DNA of 64,000 bases from Pedobacter alluvionis (GCF_003664035.1 NZ_RCCK01000011.1:1-64000), one strand, 5' to 3'. Shown: positions 16,295 to 26,427, counted from the stretch's first letter. The notes: a model not told the origin generated them from the letters alone. Made by a program: numbers and translations.

Positions 16295-18154
16295 TTAATT
16301 TATTATATAATCTTCGAATTTGGTATAGTGTTTATTTCCGTAGAAATCAACCATACAAAATCCTACCTGATAATTTCCTTTTGGTAGCCTTAAAAGTTTG
16401 ATATCTAAAGCGGAGGGATCAATAATAGTAAGTTTGCCCAATTCAATACTCATTGATTCATCCAGGGCATTTTGACCCAGAAAAACAATTTCATCATGAG
16501 CTTGCAGGTCTTTAATCTTATCGGTAATGCCATCAGCAGAGATCTCCCGAAATCCGATCACTTTAGCCAAATTTTCCCCATCAACATTAAAATATTTTAT
16601 AATCAGTTCTGCTTGTTTTCCATTCCAAAGCACAGGTACATTGTAAGATACACCTGATTGATTGGAAAGCCCCATAAATACACAAACATTGATATCGTTA
16701 ATGCTGATCCACCTGGAATCCCATTTTTCATTACCCCCATATAAGGTGATATATCCACGGTGATCAACATTTGTATCATAGGCATCCAATCCATACGACA
16801 CCAGCGTATGATCTCCTATTAATTTTCTGATATTTAAGTAAATCTTATTGGTGTTAACCAACATGGCAGCATTTAACTTTCTTCCCGAATCACTAACAAA
16901 AACGCTATCAGCACCGCCCCCAATTAATTCAGCTACATAATTTTCGATAAATTTTTCAAACGCTGTACTGAAAGGCGTTTTCAAATAATCATTTAATTGA
17001 CTGGCCGTTTTTCTATTGTAATAAGGAAAATATACCGAAAGCCCCGAAATGGCATCTTTATCTAAATTTTTTGAATAAACATTGAATAAAACTGCATCCC
17101 GCATCTTTTTCTCGAAATCACTAAACAATGTGTCTGTACTTTTAGCTGCTATCTTAAAAAAGCTAAAAATATCAATCATATCTTCAGCCGCGAACGAAAA
17201 AGACGGCAATCCGAATGATTTGGACTTGGCCCGGTAATTTGACTTCTGTTTAAAAGCTTCCTTTGCGGGGTACGTTGAATTTAGATTTGCAGAAATGTTA
17301 CTGATTAATTTTCCTACACTTATATTTAAAGCATCTACTTTATTAAGCGCTATTACAGACAATGTTGCCTGGAGATAGGGTTGAGACGAATAAGTATCAA
17401 TATACGATTTTGCAATTCCCTCCAGAAGTTGAGCTGTTTTTAGGTTTGGATTGGTAGATAAGGAGTTGATGATATATTGATAATTCCAACCGTTACCAGG
17501 TTCGAGCTCTTGTGAGGCCACCATGTATTCAGCATAGGGCGCCAGTACAGTGGCGGTTTCAATGGTTGCCATTAAACAGGCATCAAAACCTATAAAATCC
17601 AGGTTCAAATCATTCTGGCTACGTTTCAAATCAGCAAAAGCCTCTCCCATTTCACGCAGCGACAGGGAAATATCTTCAGGAAATAATTCATCATATCCAA
17701 AACCGTGTACACTACCTCGTCCGTGATTCCAAAAAATCAAACCGTATCTTTCTGCCGGAAAGTTCTTTTTACTATAAGCGATAAAATCAACCAGGGTTGA
17801 TGGGTTTCCTATACTTTTGTTTGCCGTAACTTTTACTTTTTCAAAACCGTCTTTAGTAACCTTGCTATAGGTAAGGCTATCACTGGAAATCGGCGCAGAA
17901 AGATGCCATTTTTTAGTCCCGCCATGCAAAATCACTGTTGCAAAATTATCATCAACGTTTTTATAGGAATGAGTAATTTCATTAATGTCTTCACTCGCCA
18001 ACTGATGTTTACTTTCCAGGTCAGATCCATTCATATAGATCAGCAGTACAAAACTGCGTTTAGGCTCCAGGTTTTGAGCATGGCTTGTACCAGCGTAAAA
18101 TATTAGTGCAGCCAATATTAATAGTAAATGGCGACTTTTTCTAATGAAACCCAT
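16295..18154 (-). CDS. Secreted clostripain-family (C11) cysteine peptidase
   Basis: 619 residues with a signal peptide cut near AGTSHAQ (about residue 27). The caspase-like C11 core shows the catalytic His144 in FWNHGRGSVHGFG and Cys193 in GFDACLMA, the classic His/Cys dyad. An EPGNGWNY segment follows. Clostripain relatives cleave after basic residues and often self-process. Residues about 410-619 are a beta-rich C-terminal domain of unknown role. The start codon shares one base with the stop of the 1051-residue protein upstream (TAATG overlap), so the two are translationally coupled and probably act together at the cell surface or periplasm. Confidence 0.9.
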   Translation of the reverse strand: MGFIRKSRHLLLILAALIFYAGTSHAQNLEPKRSFVLLIYMNGSDLESKHQLASEDINEITHSYKNVDDNFATVILHGGTKKWHLSAPISSDSLTYSKVTKDGFEKVKVTANKSIGNPSTLVDFIAYSKKNFPAERYGLIFWNHGRGSVHGFGYDELFPEDISLSLREMGEAFADLKRSQNDLNLDFIGFDACLMATIETATVLAPYAEYMVASQELEPGNGWNYQYIINSLSTNPNLKTAQLLEGIAKSYIDTYSSQPYLQATLSVIALNKVDALNISVGKLISNISANLNSTYPAKEAFKQKSNYRAKSKSFGLPSFSFAAEDMIDIFSFFKIAAKSTDTLFSDFEKKMRDAVLFNVYSKNLDKDAISGLSVYFPYYNRKTASQLNDYLKTPFSTAFEKFIENYVAELIGGGADSVFVSDSGRKLNAAMLVNTNKIYLNIRKLIGDHTLVSYGLDAYDTNVDHRGYITLYGGNEKWDSRWISINDINVCVFMGLSNQSGVSYNVPVLWNGKQAELIIKYFNVDGENLAKVIGFREISADGITDKIKDLQAHDEIVFLGQNALDESMSIELGKLTIIDPSALDIKLLRLPKGNYQVGFCMVDFYGNKHYTKFEDYIIN

Positions 18155-21100
18155 TATCTTCTTGGATTAACTTGTGGAGGATTTCTAAATTGATAAATGG
18201 CTGCGGCCACAGCATCTTTAAATTCCTCACCATATTCATTCGTATTATCCGGAAATGTTTTCTTTAACAATTCTGATAATCCATCTGCATAATTCTCATT
18301 GGCTTGATCTATACTAAAATCGCTGTTGGCCTTAAATGATCTTTTAACTTTATTATTGTCTTCAATAACGTCATCCACTCTTAAAAACAAAGAACGTCTT
18401 TCGCTTCTTAAACTTCTTGCAACTGTTTTCTGATCGTTAATTTCCCTAACAAGGTCTAAGAGATCGGTCATCTGCTGGTCCATTTCACTTGAAATGTTTG
18501 CCCTGGCCTGGTTATCGCGTACCAATGTAATTACATCATCCAATGAACTTACAAACTCATCATCAAAGGCTTCCACACATTGGCGCTGTATCACTTCATT
18601 CTTGAGTTTCACCTCTTCTATTTCGCAAGTGTTTTGTTGCCAATCATCAGGTTGTTTTTCATATTCATCCAGGTATTTCTTATTCGATTCGAACAAGAAA
18701 TCTTCTATCATTTCATGAAATTCCAGCAAGTCGTAATAGTCTTTTTTATTTTGCGCAATGCTTTGCAACTTAGGCGTTAATAAATTATAATCCGTTTCTG
18801 AACTTAAAGTTCTAAAAATACCGTTATTGATATTTGAGGTCACTTCCTTCGTTTTAGCTGATAATTTATCCTTCACAAAACCGGTGATCAAAGCACCAAT
18901 ATCATTCATCGCTTTATCCACATCTAACGAACCTTTTAACTTGATATCATTTCCAAAAACAGTTAACTCAAGTTCCGCTTCTATTTTCCTGGCATTAGAC
19001 GTAAATTCCATACTTAATACAAACGATTTGATCCAGAGTAACCTGGTAATGGCGCTTAATATATTAGCTACTGCCTCTAAGGCTCCTGATGCGACCTTTC
19101 CTCCAAGGGTTAGTGCGGCCTTTGCTATTTCCAAAGCACCATAGGCTACGCCAATAGCCACATTAACACCCACCTTTAAAGTTTCATAATATAAAATCTG
19201 AGCTGAATAATAAATTTTATCATCCAGGCGCCACCAGGAAGCATCTTCTCTTCTATCAATATAACCCCGGATGTAATCGTTATATTCATTGATCGTATTA
19301 CTCAAATTTAAAATCTGCTGTTGCGCTTCGGTCAATTTCCGGGTTGCATTTTCTATAGAGTTTTGAACGCTCCTGGCCGCATCACGCACGGCATTCTGCG
19401 CTTCTTCCAAAAGTTTGATAAATCCACTGGTATCGAATACCAAACGTGAACTAAACCCACTGCTCGAAAAATCTGCATAGTTTCCCTCCAGATGAAATAA
19501 AATTTTAAAGCCAACATATTGCAGTTCAAGATCAATGTATATCTTTCTGTCTTTAAGAAGCATCAAAGCATCTAATTGAAAGATATTTAAGATATTAACA
19601 TAAGCACTTAAATAGAATTCGAGTTTTTTTGATGCACGGTTGATGTTTAAATACAGTACAGGGCCTTGAGCATCTGCCTTTATTAAAGCGCCAGCCAAAC
19701 CTCCTTCTACAGGTTCCATAGGCATGGCCTTTCGGGATCTTGTCAATTCGAATATTCCCTTGATCTCAATTTTTGAAATTTCAATCAATGCCAGGATAGC
19801 ATTACCAGGCTCTATAAGAAAAAGCCCTCTGGCTTTTACATTAAAGATTTCGATGGTGCCGCACAGAAAAAAACCGACATTCATCTGATAGTTTCCTATT
19901 TTGGTAGGCTGAGAACATATAAACAACTGGCAGTTTAAAGAAATGGCTCCGGATGAGTCGACACGATAATGCCGCATGGTTGAAGTATCGGTAAAGATAG
20001 ATTGACGGCTGGTTCCCAACGCAGAAACCTGAAGATTTTCTGCGCCAGGTATGGCGAGTTCAGTGGGCAGGCTTGAATTAAAGTTCTTCAGGATTTCCGC
20101 TTTATTGGCCTTATCCGGATGAGATGGATACTCCCATTGGGGCATTTTAGCATTATTGATTTCAAAATCGGCTAAAGCCACCACATCAAGGAATTCTATG
20201 CCAGGAAAATCAACTTCCGCAATATCTACAATAATGTCCTTTAGGGAAGTCCTTCCCTTGGTAGAGGTGATTGCCGCGGTAATTAGCCCGATATTAGCCT
20301 GGCTAACAATAAACCCTGCAAAAATAGAAATATTATTGGTCGTTACCCGACCAGTCATCCCAAAAGTAAGCCCTGTGGCCCCCACACCAATCATCAAGCC
20401 TAAATCGCTCAGGCTGATCCTGGTGTTTAATGGTATCCTATAGTTTGAAGAAGCAGACAAGGTAAATGAGGAGACGGATAGGTTTCCGGCAAGAATAAAG
20501 GTTAACACATCGTCTTTTAAAGGAAAATTGAGCTTCCCTCCTGCTTCTAAGTAGAAACCATAATCCTTTTTAATCCCGAAGTATAAATTTTCAATCTCAT
20601 AACCATCCTTTTTGATATCGGCGCTGATGAGCATCGCTTCAAATTTTGAAGCGTTCAGTGCTGCTCCTATAATCAGATCGATATGATCCAGACCAATTAA
20701 TTGATAAAGCCCCTTTCCAAATGCACTTTCACTATTTTTCAAATCAAATAATGAGTTGGCAACCAATTGGTAATTACCATAGCGATCTGATAGGACCATT
20801 TCGGGAAAATGATCCGACGCATTTCGCTTCAAATATTGGTTGATGGCAAGGGAGGCTTTGTTTCTAACGATTAATGCTACTTTTTTTATACTAAAAAAAG
20901 TCATTGTGTCGTAAATGAACTGCTCTAATACATTTCCATCCCGAAAAAAAGTGGTATCTATGCTTAAAGACAACTGTTTAACATCCGCAAGCACAACCAC
21001 ATTGGTATAAAGCGAAGCTTTACCACCTGATATATTTTTATTATACAGAATCACCACAGACCAGATATCGGCAGATTTAAGCACCTGTGCTTTAAAAGTC

Positions 21101-21309
21101 CCGGGTAAGTTATTAAACAGCGTAAATTGGCTAGACAGTCCATTAACACCTAATTCATTGTTATTTAATAAATCTTTGATTTCAGCCCGACTGGTGTCAA
21201 GCTCTCCTAAAATCAATTTTTCATTGTTCCTTACAATAATGGTTACTGATGCATCTAACTCAAAAATCTTCCCGGTAGCAGAAAAAGCGAAGTTGGTATG
21301 GTTACTCAT
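18154..21309 (-). CDS. Large beta-rich and coiled-coil protein of unknown function
   Basis: 1051 residues, not recognised. No signal peptide is evident: it begins MSNHTNFAFSATGKIFELDA. Residues 1-625 look like long runs of alternating beta strands with repeated short motifs such as GKLNFPLKDD and TGRVTTNNISIFAG. A coiled coil follows at about 635-690 (FIKLLEEAQNAVRDAARSVQ onward), then an Ala/Gly-rich hydrophobic stretch at about 712-765. The tail to the C-terminus is highly charged and helical. The layout might suit a membrane-contacting scaffold or lipid-binding protein, but no family can be assigned. It overlaps the clostripain gene by one base and follows the 169-residue gene after 76 bp. 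Confidence 0.8.
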   Translation of the reverse strand: MSNHTNFAFSATGKIFELDASVTIIVRNNEKLILGELDTSRAEIKDLLNNNELGVNGLSSQFTLFNNLPGTFKAQVLKSADIWSVVILYNKNISGGKASLYTNVVVLADVKQLSLSIDTTFFRDGNVLEQFIYDTMTFFSIKKVALIVRNKASLAINQYLKRNASDHFPEMVLSDRYGNYQLVANSLFDLKNSESAFGKGLYQLIGLDHIDLIIGAALNASKFEAMLISADIKKDGYEIENLYFGIKKDYGFYLEAGGKLNFPLKDDVLTFILAGNLSVSSFTLSASSNYRIPLNTRISLSDLGLMIGVGATGLTFGMTGRVTTNNISIFAGFIVSQANIGLITAAITSTKGRTSLKDIIVDIAEVDFPGIEFLDVVALADFEINNAKMPQWEYPSHPDKANKAEILKNFNSSLPTELAIPGAENLQVSALGTSRQSIFTDTSTMRHYRVDSSGAISLNCQLFICSQPTKIGNYQMNVGFFLCGTIEIFNVKARGLFLIEPGNAILALIEISKIEIKGIFELTRSRKAMPMEPVEGGLAGALIKADAQGPVLYLNINRASKKLEFYLSAYVNILNIFQLDALMLLKDRKIYIDLELQYVGFKILFHLEGNYADFSSSGFSSRLVFDTSGFIKLLEEAQNAVRDAARSVQNSIENATRKLTEAQQQILNLSNTINEYNDYIRGYIDRREDASWWRLDDKIYYSAQILYYETLKVGVNVAIGVAYGALEIAKAALTLGGKVASGALEAVANILSAITRLLWIKSFVLSMEFTSNARKIEAELELTVFGNDIKLKGSLDVDKAMNDIGALITGFVKDKLSAKTKEVTSNINNGIFRTLSSETDYNLLTPKLQSIAQNKKDYYDLLEFHEMIEDFLFESNKKYLDEYEKQPDDWQQNTCEIEEVKLKNEVIQRQCVEAFDDEFVSSLDDVITLVRDNQARANISSEMDQQMTDLLDLVREINDQKTVARSLRSERRSLFLRVDDVIEDNNKVKRSFKANSDFSIDQANENYADGLSELLKKTFPDNTNEYGEEFKDAVAAAIYQFRNPPQVNPRR

Positions 21310-21385
21310 TTGAAATCAAAAATTATGCTCTTGCGACTGTGCTTAAAAGATATAGATCAACTTAGCTGATACTTATCATTTAATA

Positions 21386-21895
21386 TTATTTTGCTTCAGC
21401 TATTTTTTTTTCAGGTGCATCAAGTTTCTTAACTAAACTTTCAATGGTATCTAAATTTAGTTGCTGCAATATCACATTCTTTTTGGTATTCCAGATTTTA
21501 AACGACAATTTCTCAATTTTCACGAATCCTAAATCAGGAATGGCACTTCCACAATCCACCTCAACGGCAAAGGCATATTCCGTATCATCTCCATTTTTAT
21601 AGATATAAGCTGTTTTTAATGTGAATGTTAAGTTTTCTAAATTAAATTTACTTCCTTCTTTAGATTCGTTACTTATAGCGGTAAGGCTGTCTTCTATTTG
21701 CTTTGCGTTATCGTCATTGATAAAAGCTGCTTTAAAATCATCCATCATTTCTTTTAAGCTAACGCTTTTAACGTCCTTGATATCCATAGGCGCTAAAAGA
21801 AAAGCAGATTTCTCTCCTGTTTTCTCATAAACTGCTACTAATTTCGTTTTAAGTAATTGGAACTGTATGCCCAATTGAAGACTCATTACACTCAT
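21386..21895 (-). CDS. Small unknown partner of the 1051-residue protein
   Basis: 169 residues, no signal peptide and no recognisable domain. The sequence alternates amphipathic beta segments (LQLGIQFQLLKTKLVAVYEK, FNLENLTFTLKTAYIY, FVKIEKLSFKIWNTKK) with an acidic helix near residues 45-80. A second ATG three codons in (21886) is an equally good start. It is the first gene of the unit with the 1051-residue protein and clostripain, with a promoter candidate about 180 bp upstream. The beta-rich make-up resembles parts of the large protein, so it may be a chaperone or subunit of it (inference). Confidence 0.75.
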   Translation of the reverse strand: MSVMSLQLGIQFQLLKTKLVAVYEKTGEKSAFLLAPMDIKDVKSVSLKEMMDDFKAAFINDDNAKQIEDSLTAISNESKEGSKFNLENLTFTLKTAYIYKNGDDTEYAFAVEVDCGSAIPDLGFVKIEKLSFKIWNTKKNVILQQLNLDTIESLVKKLDAPEKKIAEAK

Positions 21896-22493
21896 TTTTT
21901 AAAATTTGTTAATTTTCCCTACTCTTATGGCTTTTCGGATGATGCCCCGTTTGCGCTGTGGTCTCTGGTCTCCACTTTTGGTTATGATAAGATTATTTAG
22001 CAGATCGGTGTAGCTTGCTTAAGGCATCAACCACCAACCATTAATGTTTTCAATAATTAATAGCGCTACAGTTAAAACAAAAATATGAACCTGCAAAAGT
22101 TGGCTTACAATTTAGCCTGTATTGGGCTAAGCTTCTCAAAGCACACATTGGGATTATTGTTTTTTGCATATCAACTATATCTATGGTCGTTAAATCCATT
22201 TTTTAGACACAACTAAACATCAGCCACTTTATGGCTAACAAAAAGATTGGTCTTTAGACAATACAGCTGCAACGAGAAAGAGTTGTGACTTGAGAGCGTT
22301 GCATATCCGGATTGTTCCTTCAGAATTACCGTGGGATAATTCTGAACAGTTATTGCATCATTAGCAATTCACTGATTCACGAATATAATATTTTTATCAT
22401 TCCAAATAAACATACTGAGCAAAAAATAATATTAAAACAGCACCCGGAAGAAGATGAAAATTGGCAGCTAAGCCATTACATCCAATGTAGTCA
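21896..22493. other. 598-bp gene-free region
   Basis: It lies between the divergent-free ends of two minus-strand units. It holds the promoter candidate at 22077-22109 and a hairpin-forming pair CAGAATTA/TAATTCTG (22321-22328 and 22336-22343) without a T-run. A 64-codon plus-strand frame at 22312-22506 starts with TTG, runs into the next gene and lacks coding character. I see nothing else. Confidence 0.6.
22077..22109 (-). promoter_or_regulatory. Putative promoter for the 169-aa/1051-aa/clostripain unit
   Basis: On the minus strand TATTTTTG (plus 22077-22084) matches TAnnTTTG, and TTG (plus 22107-22109) lies 22 bp upstream, within the normal Bacteroidota spacing. The leader would be about 175 nt. 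Confidence 0.5.
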
Positions 22494-23732
22494 TCATGGT
22501 GTATAGGCACCGCTGAATTGCGTTAAACCATCTTTCCGCATGGCTTCGATAATTAAACAGGTATAGGTAAAATCCCAGCTTGAAGTAACCTCTGAATTCT
22601 GATTAAGGCCATAAGGCCAGTAATGTTGGCTATCACCACTAATTTGGGCGGTATTGTCATTTGTGATCAACCTCAATATTGCAGTTACACTTGGTGCCTG
22701 CAGTTTACCGTTAACAAGCGTACTGCTCCACCACGAAGAAGTTCCGGTGCCTAAAGTGTGCGAAACTTCATGAAGCATTGTTCTGAGATTCTGATAGGAA
22801 GAATTGGTTCCAAACCGCATCCAACCCTGATTGTTGGCATCGGCTGTTGGTACACCATCAACATAATTAAGATATACATGTTTAGTAACAGAAGTATAGT
22901 TATTGAAATACCAGACTGCACTATCAATAGCAACCTGTAGCCTGCCGTATGCAGCGAGTTCTTCTGCGCCAGGGTTTTGAGATTTGTTAAAGGTATAGGT
23001 GAAGTTACCTTTTGCAATAGTTTTAAAGGTAACGTCATTACTATAACTTGTCCCTTTAGCATTAATGGCATAGGCCCTTGCATAATAGGTTGTTTTTGGG
23101 CTAAGGTCTTTTAAGCTCACCCTAAATTTACCAAGTCCGGCATTATTATGCTTCACTTTGCTGTTACTGATTGTCGGATTAGGTGAAGAAGCATAAACAA
23201 TTCCTCGTTCTGTTACTGCATCACCACCATCTGTTAACACTTCAATATCTGCTGCTGCTACGGTTGAACCTATAATATACATGGGCGAAAAACCAAATGT
23301 GGCACTGGCGATACTGGCCGTGGTTAGTTCAATTTCATTGCCATAAGCTATACCTGCTTTATTTACGACAAAGGCCCTTACGTAATATTTGGTTGAAGCG
23401 GCTAGGCCCGTGAGCTGACTTGCAAAAACACCTGCACCATTAATGCTAACAACTCCAACCTTTTTGCCCTCAATAGTTGGTTTAGGTGATGTACTCCAGC
23501 AAATCCCCTGGTCGGTAACAGCAGAACTTCCCTTATCGGTGATGATTCCTCCGCTCATTGCACCAGTGGTTGTAATGTTAGTAAATGCAGTAGTAGTTAA
23601 ACTTGCAACCTGAGCATTAGCTTCGGTTTTTGTTCCCGATGTTTCTGGTGCGTTTTCACCCTTTTTACATCCGCCGAACATCGCAAACATTAAACATGCT
23701 ACAATAAGATGTTTTTTTGATTGAGTCTTCAT
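22494..23732 (-). CDS. Surface lipoprotein metallopeptidase with two FN3-like repeats
   Basis: 412 residues. Lipobox Cys22 (MFAMFGGCKKGE) marks an exported lipoprotein. Two fibronectin-III-like repeats follow (about 45-139 and 145-239), each with a TKYYVRAFVVNKAGIAYGN-type strand. The C-terminal domain carries HEVSHTLGTG (321-330), an HExxH zinc-peptidase motif. A possible third ligand is His370 in DSQHYWPYG; the strict metzincin HExxHxxGxxH is not met. The likely job is hydrolysis of proteins or glycoproteins outside the cell. It lies downstream of the SusC/SusD operon on the same strand, but a strong terminator and 251 bp intervene, so it probably has its own promoter. Confidence 0.8.
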   Translation of the reverse strand: MKTQSKKHLIVACLMFAMFGGCKKGENAPETSGTKTEANAQVASLTTTAFTNITTTGAMSGGIITDKGSSAVTDQGICWSTSPKPTIEGKKVGVVSINGAGVFASQLTGLAASTKYYVRAFVVNKAGIAYGNEIELTTASIASATFGFSPMYIIGSTVAAADIEVLTDGGDAVTERGIVYASSPNPTISNSKVKHNNAGLGKFRVSLKDLSPKTTYYARAYAINAKGTSYSNDVTFKTIAKGNFTYTFNKSQNPGAEELAAYGRLQVAIDSAVWYFNNYTSVTKHVYLNYVDGVPTADANNQGWMRFGTNSSYQNLRTMLHEVSHTLGTGTSSWWSSTLVNGKLQAPSVTAILRLITNDNTAQISGDSQHYWPYGLNQNSEVTSSWDFTYTCLIIEAMRKDGLTQFSGAYTP

Positions 23733-23945
23733 AAATACACGTTATTAATATTAATAATTAAGACAACCTTAACAGAAATAGATTATCCAGGATAGTTAAA
23801 TAATTAATGTCAGATGAACCTAATTAGAAATTATCGCTCTGCTGTATTTAGCGAAGGATATGATCAGTAGAAAGCGAACACGATAAAAGTATATCAGGAA
23901 ATTAGATGCATTCCTGATAACTAAGAGACATTAATATAATATTAA

Positions 23946-23981
23946 ATAACCAGCAGACTTCTTCGGAAGTCTGCTGGTTAT
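23946..23981 (-). terminator. Terminator-like perfect 16-bp hairpin at the end of the SusC/SusD operon
   Basis: ATAACCAGCAGACTTC (23946-23961), loop TTCG, and GAAGTCTGCTGGTTAT (23966-23981) pair without mismatch. It begins 3 bp beyond the stop of the DUF4998-type gene. Minus-strand sequence after the stem is TTAATATTATA, only moderately T-rich, so it may also act as a 3'-end stabiliser. Confidence 0.75.
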
Positions 23982-23983
23982 AC

Positions 23984-25195
23984 TTACAGGTAAACCTGTT
24001 TAAATAAGCCAACACTGCCAACTTTAATATATTGACCTGTGTTTGCTATTGAAACGGCAAAACCTATTGAAACAGTAGTTTGCTGTGTAAGCGTAAAATC
24101 TAACTTTCCATCTGAGATATTTGCGAAAGCTATCGATGCTGAAGTGATGTCAGCAACATTCGGGAGCGTGTTTCCGGCAGCAACAGAGATAAATCTTGAG
24201 CCTCCACTGTTTTGATCTATTCCATTTAAACGGAAGCTGTAAGTGCCAGCCGGAAGTGTAATTGTTTGATAAATCAATCCATTGGTAACAGGCGTAGTAA
24301 TTCCCCAACCAGATTCAAATGACAATACGCCCACACCACTGCGCAATTCATAACCGCCATAACGATTACTGTTGATATTTTTAGCGCCAGCATTACTGAT
24401 CCAGTCGGCTAGTGTACCCCATCTTGATCCGTCCCAGGTATCCCTGTTAAACGGGCCCGCGTTTTTTAGATAAGTTGATGTTACATCTTGTTCAACATAG
24501 CGTGGAATATACCTATCAACGAAGTCTGTTTTAAAAGTATCTACACAACTCGTATCAGGCAGAAATAATGTTCTATATTTCATACTTGAACTAGTTTTGA
24601 AATTCGCTAATACAGTACTGGTAGCATCAATAGGCACCTTTATGGTAACTGTTTGATTACTGTTATTTGTATATTGTACTTCTGTAGCAAATACCCCGGT
24701 TAACCTATCCATTCCAAGCCAATCAATTTTTGTTACTCCATCAGAACCTGTTTGTGCCAGACTTATCCCTCTGTTACTTAGGGATGCTTTGTAACGATCT
24801 CCATAAGACATACCAGTTTTATTCACAGGAATCGAACGATTTCCATCCTTATCATAAGTATAAATGGTAAAACTTTGCAAACCCTCTGCTACATTTGGAA
24901 CAAAAATAGTTAAGCTGTCAACTGTATTTTTCTTAACTACCGGGATAGACAAAGAGTCTTTGAAATTATTCCAAAAAACTTTACACAAAACTACTTTAGG
25001 ATCAGCAAGAAATAATGCCTTCAGTTGCACTCTATTATTTCCAGAGCTAATTTTAACAGAATCAATTTTTCCAGGATATGAAATTTCTCCTCCAGCTACA
25101 TACTTCTTATAATCGTCAGCTTTAGTACAGGCTGCGAAAATACTTACAACTGCAAATAGGGCTGTAAGTCTCATCAGTTTTATTTTGTTAAACAT
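23984..25195 (-). CDS. SusC/D-associated surface lipoprotein, DUF4998 + DUF5013 type
   Basis: 403 residues from the ATG at 25195, giving MFNKIKLMRLTALFAVVSIF and a lipobox Cys in FAACTKAD. An upstream TTG at 25285 would add 30 residues, hide the signal peptide and overlap the previous gene, so it was rejected. The N-terminal half (YPGKIDSVKISSGNNRVQL, then VFVPNVAEGLQSFTIYTYD-like) fits DUF4998. The C-terminal half (ADWISNAGAKNINSNRYGGY, then TITLPAGTYSFRL) fits the DUF5013 carbohydrate-binding-like domain. It is last of a four-gene operon and probably captures glycan at the surface for the SusC/D pair. Confidence 0.85.
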   Translation of the reverse strand: MFNKIKLMRLTALFAVVSIFAACTKADDYKKYVAGGEISYPGKIDSVKISSGNNRVQLKALFLADPKVVLCKVFWNNFKDSLSIPVVKKNTVDSLTIFVPNVAEGLQSFTIYTYDKDGNRSIPVNKTGMSYGDRYKASLSNRGISLAQTGSDGVTKIDWLGMDRLTGVFATEVQYTNNSNQTVTIKVPIDATSTVLANFKTSSSMKYRTLFLPDTSCVDTFKTDFVDRYIPRYVEQDVTSTYLKNAGPFNRDTWDGSRWGTLADWISNAGAKNINSNRYGGYELRSGVGVLSFESGWGITTPVTNGLIYQTITLPAGTYSFRLNGIDQNSGGSRFISVAAGNTLPNVADITSASIAFANISDGKLDFTLTQQTTVSIGFAVSIANTGQYIKVGSVGLFKQVYL

Positions 25196-25224
25196 GTTTA
25201 TTCTTTTTATTGATGAATTTAACC

Positions 25225-26427
25225 TTACCTCGGATCTCCGTAACATTGTAATTCTGCAATACTCATAAATGTAGTACCCTGCCAATTACTGATGGACTTT
25301 ATGCGTATATAGCGAACCTTCTTCACATTACCTGCAGGGAATGTATAACTAATGCCTGCATTAGCGAAAGCATAGTCTTCTGCTGTTTGCACACCATACG
25401 CACTTCCCGAAGGTTTTGCAGAATCGAAAGTACCTAATAGGGTCCAGTTATTGTAACTACCATCACCTGGTGGGTTATCACTTCCCCAAATTTCAAACTT
25501 TTTAATATTCCCTCCATAATAGTACGTTCTTCCTGCATTCAAATATTCAGGATAATTCCAGATCACGATACGGCTCATAATCGCAGACTGACCTAAATCA
25601 AAAGTTACCCACTGAGGAGTTAATGTACCTGTACTGGTTAATGAAACATTTGGCCAGTTGATGATATCACCATCCCACATTTTTGCTAAGCCAGTTGCAG
25701 TATACTGTTGTCCAACATCAGTAGGCAGGTTGACTGCTCTATATAAATTCTTAGCTAAAAGGGATTCATACAATGGCTTTAAAGTAGTATACAAGGTATC
25801 TGTATAATTCAACCACCTATCTCTTATCGTAACTGCAAATTTCTGCGAAGTAGTATCTAAACCTCTGATCGACTTATCAATATCAATTGCGGAGGTATAA
25901 ATGTTATTTTTTGGATCGCCAACATATTTACCATCCTGAAATCGCAATACTTCAATGGAAAGATCGGCTTTGGCAGGATTTGTTGCCTGAAAATTCAAAC
26001 CTGCAAAATCAGGAAGAACATTTAAACTTCTAAAAACCCCCCAGATTGGATTTTCTAAAGGTTTAATTTTAACTACTACAGGATCGGAGGCAACCTCACT
26101 CCGATTTACTGCATATAATTTGATCTCATGAAAATCTGTATCTCCAAACCCCTCAACAAGCAAAGAATTATTGTAGTATGAGGACTTTACTTCCATCTGT
26201 TGACCATTCTTGAGACTATATATTGCTTTCACATAAAGCAAATCTTTATCTGAAGGCAATTTATACGATAATTTGGCGTTACCGGGTCCACTTTCTACAG
26301 TCACACTGCTTACCTGACCTGGAGGTGTTGTGTTATTTTCAAGTGGTATTAATTCATCTTGCTTGCAAGAATACATTAAGGAGATACCACTAATAAAAAC
26401 AAATAGTAATTTATTTAATGCTTTCAT
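25225..26427 (-). CDS. SusC/D-associated surface lipoprotein, DUF4959/DUF5126/DUF5000 type
   Basis: 400 residues with a lipobox at Cys21 (GISLMYSCKQDE). The N-terminal part (PPGQVSSVTVESGPGNAKLS) is DUF4959, an FN3-like domain. The middle (SIEVLRFQDGKYV) fits DUF5126. The C-terminus (KMWDGDIINWPNV, then WVTFDLGQSAIMSRIVIWN, then RYIRIKSISNWQG) is DUF5000, a discoidin/F5-8C-like galactose-binding fold. Such proteins sit on the cell surface beside SusD and bind host or plant polysaccharides. It lies 24 bp after the SusD gene and 29 bp before the DUF4998-type gene. Confidence 0.88.
   Translation of the reverse strand: MKALNKLLFVFISGISLMYSCKQDELIPLENNTTPPGQVSSVTVESGPGNAKLSYKLPSDKDLLYVKAIYSLKNGQQMEVKSSYYNNSLLVEGFGDTDFHEIKLYAVNRSEVASDPVVVKIKPLENPIWGVFRSLNVLPDFAGLNFQATNPAKADLSIEVLRFQDGKYVGDPKNNIYTSAIDIDKSIRGLDTTSQKFAVTIRDRWLNYTDTLYTTLKPLYESLLAKNLYRAVNLPTDVGQQYTATGLAKMWDGDIINWPNVSLTSTGTLTPQWVTFDLGQSAIMSRIVIWNYPEYLNAGRTYYYGGNIKKFEIWGSDNPPGDGSYNNWTLLGTFDSAKPSGSAYGVQTAEDYAFANAGISYTFPAGNVKKVRYIRIKSISNWQGTTFMSIAELQCYGDPR

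Noticed and set aside
22321..22343. Terminator for the metallopeptidase gene
   Set aside because: The stem is only 8 bp, AT-rich, lacks a T-run in the right direction and is about 150 bp from the stop codon.
22312..22506. 64-codon plus-strand frame
   Set aside because: TTG start, low-complexity AT-rich content, and overlap with the 3' end of the metallopeptidase gene.
25196..25285. N-terminal extension of the DUF4998-type lipoprotein
   Set aside because: Starts at TTG, overlaps the previous gene and would bury the lipoprotein signal peptide; the ATG at 25195 gives a normal one.
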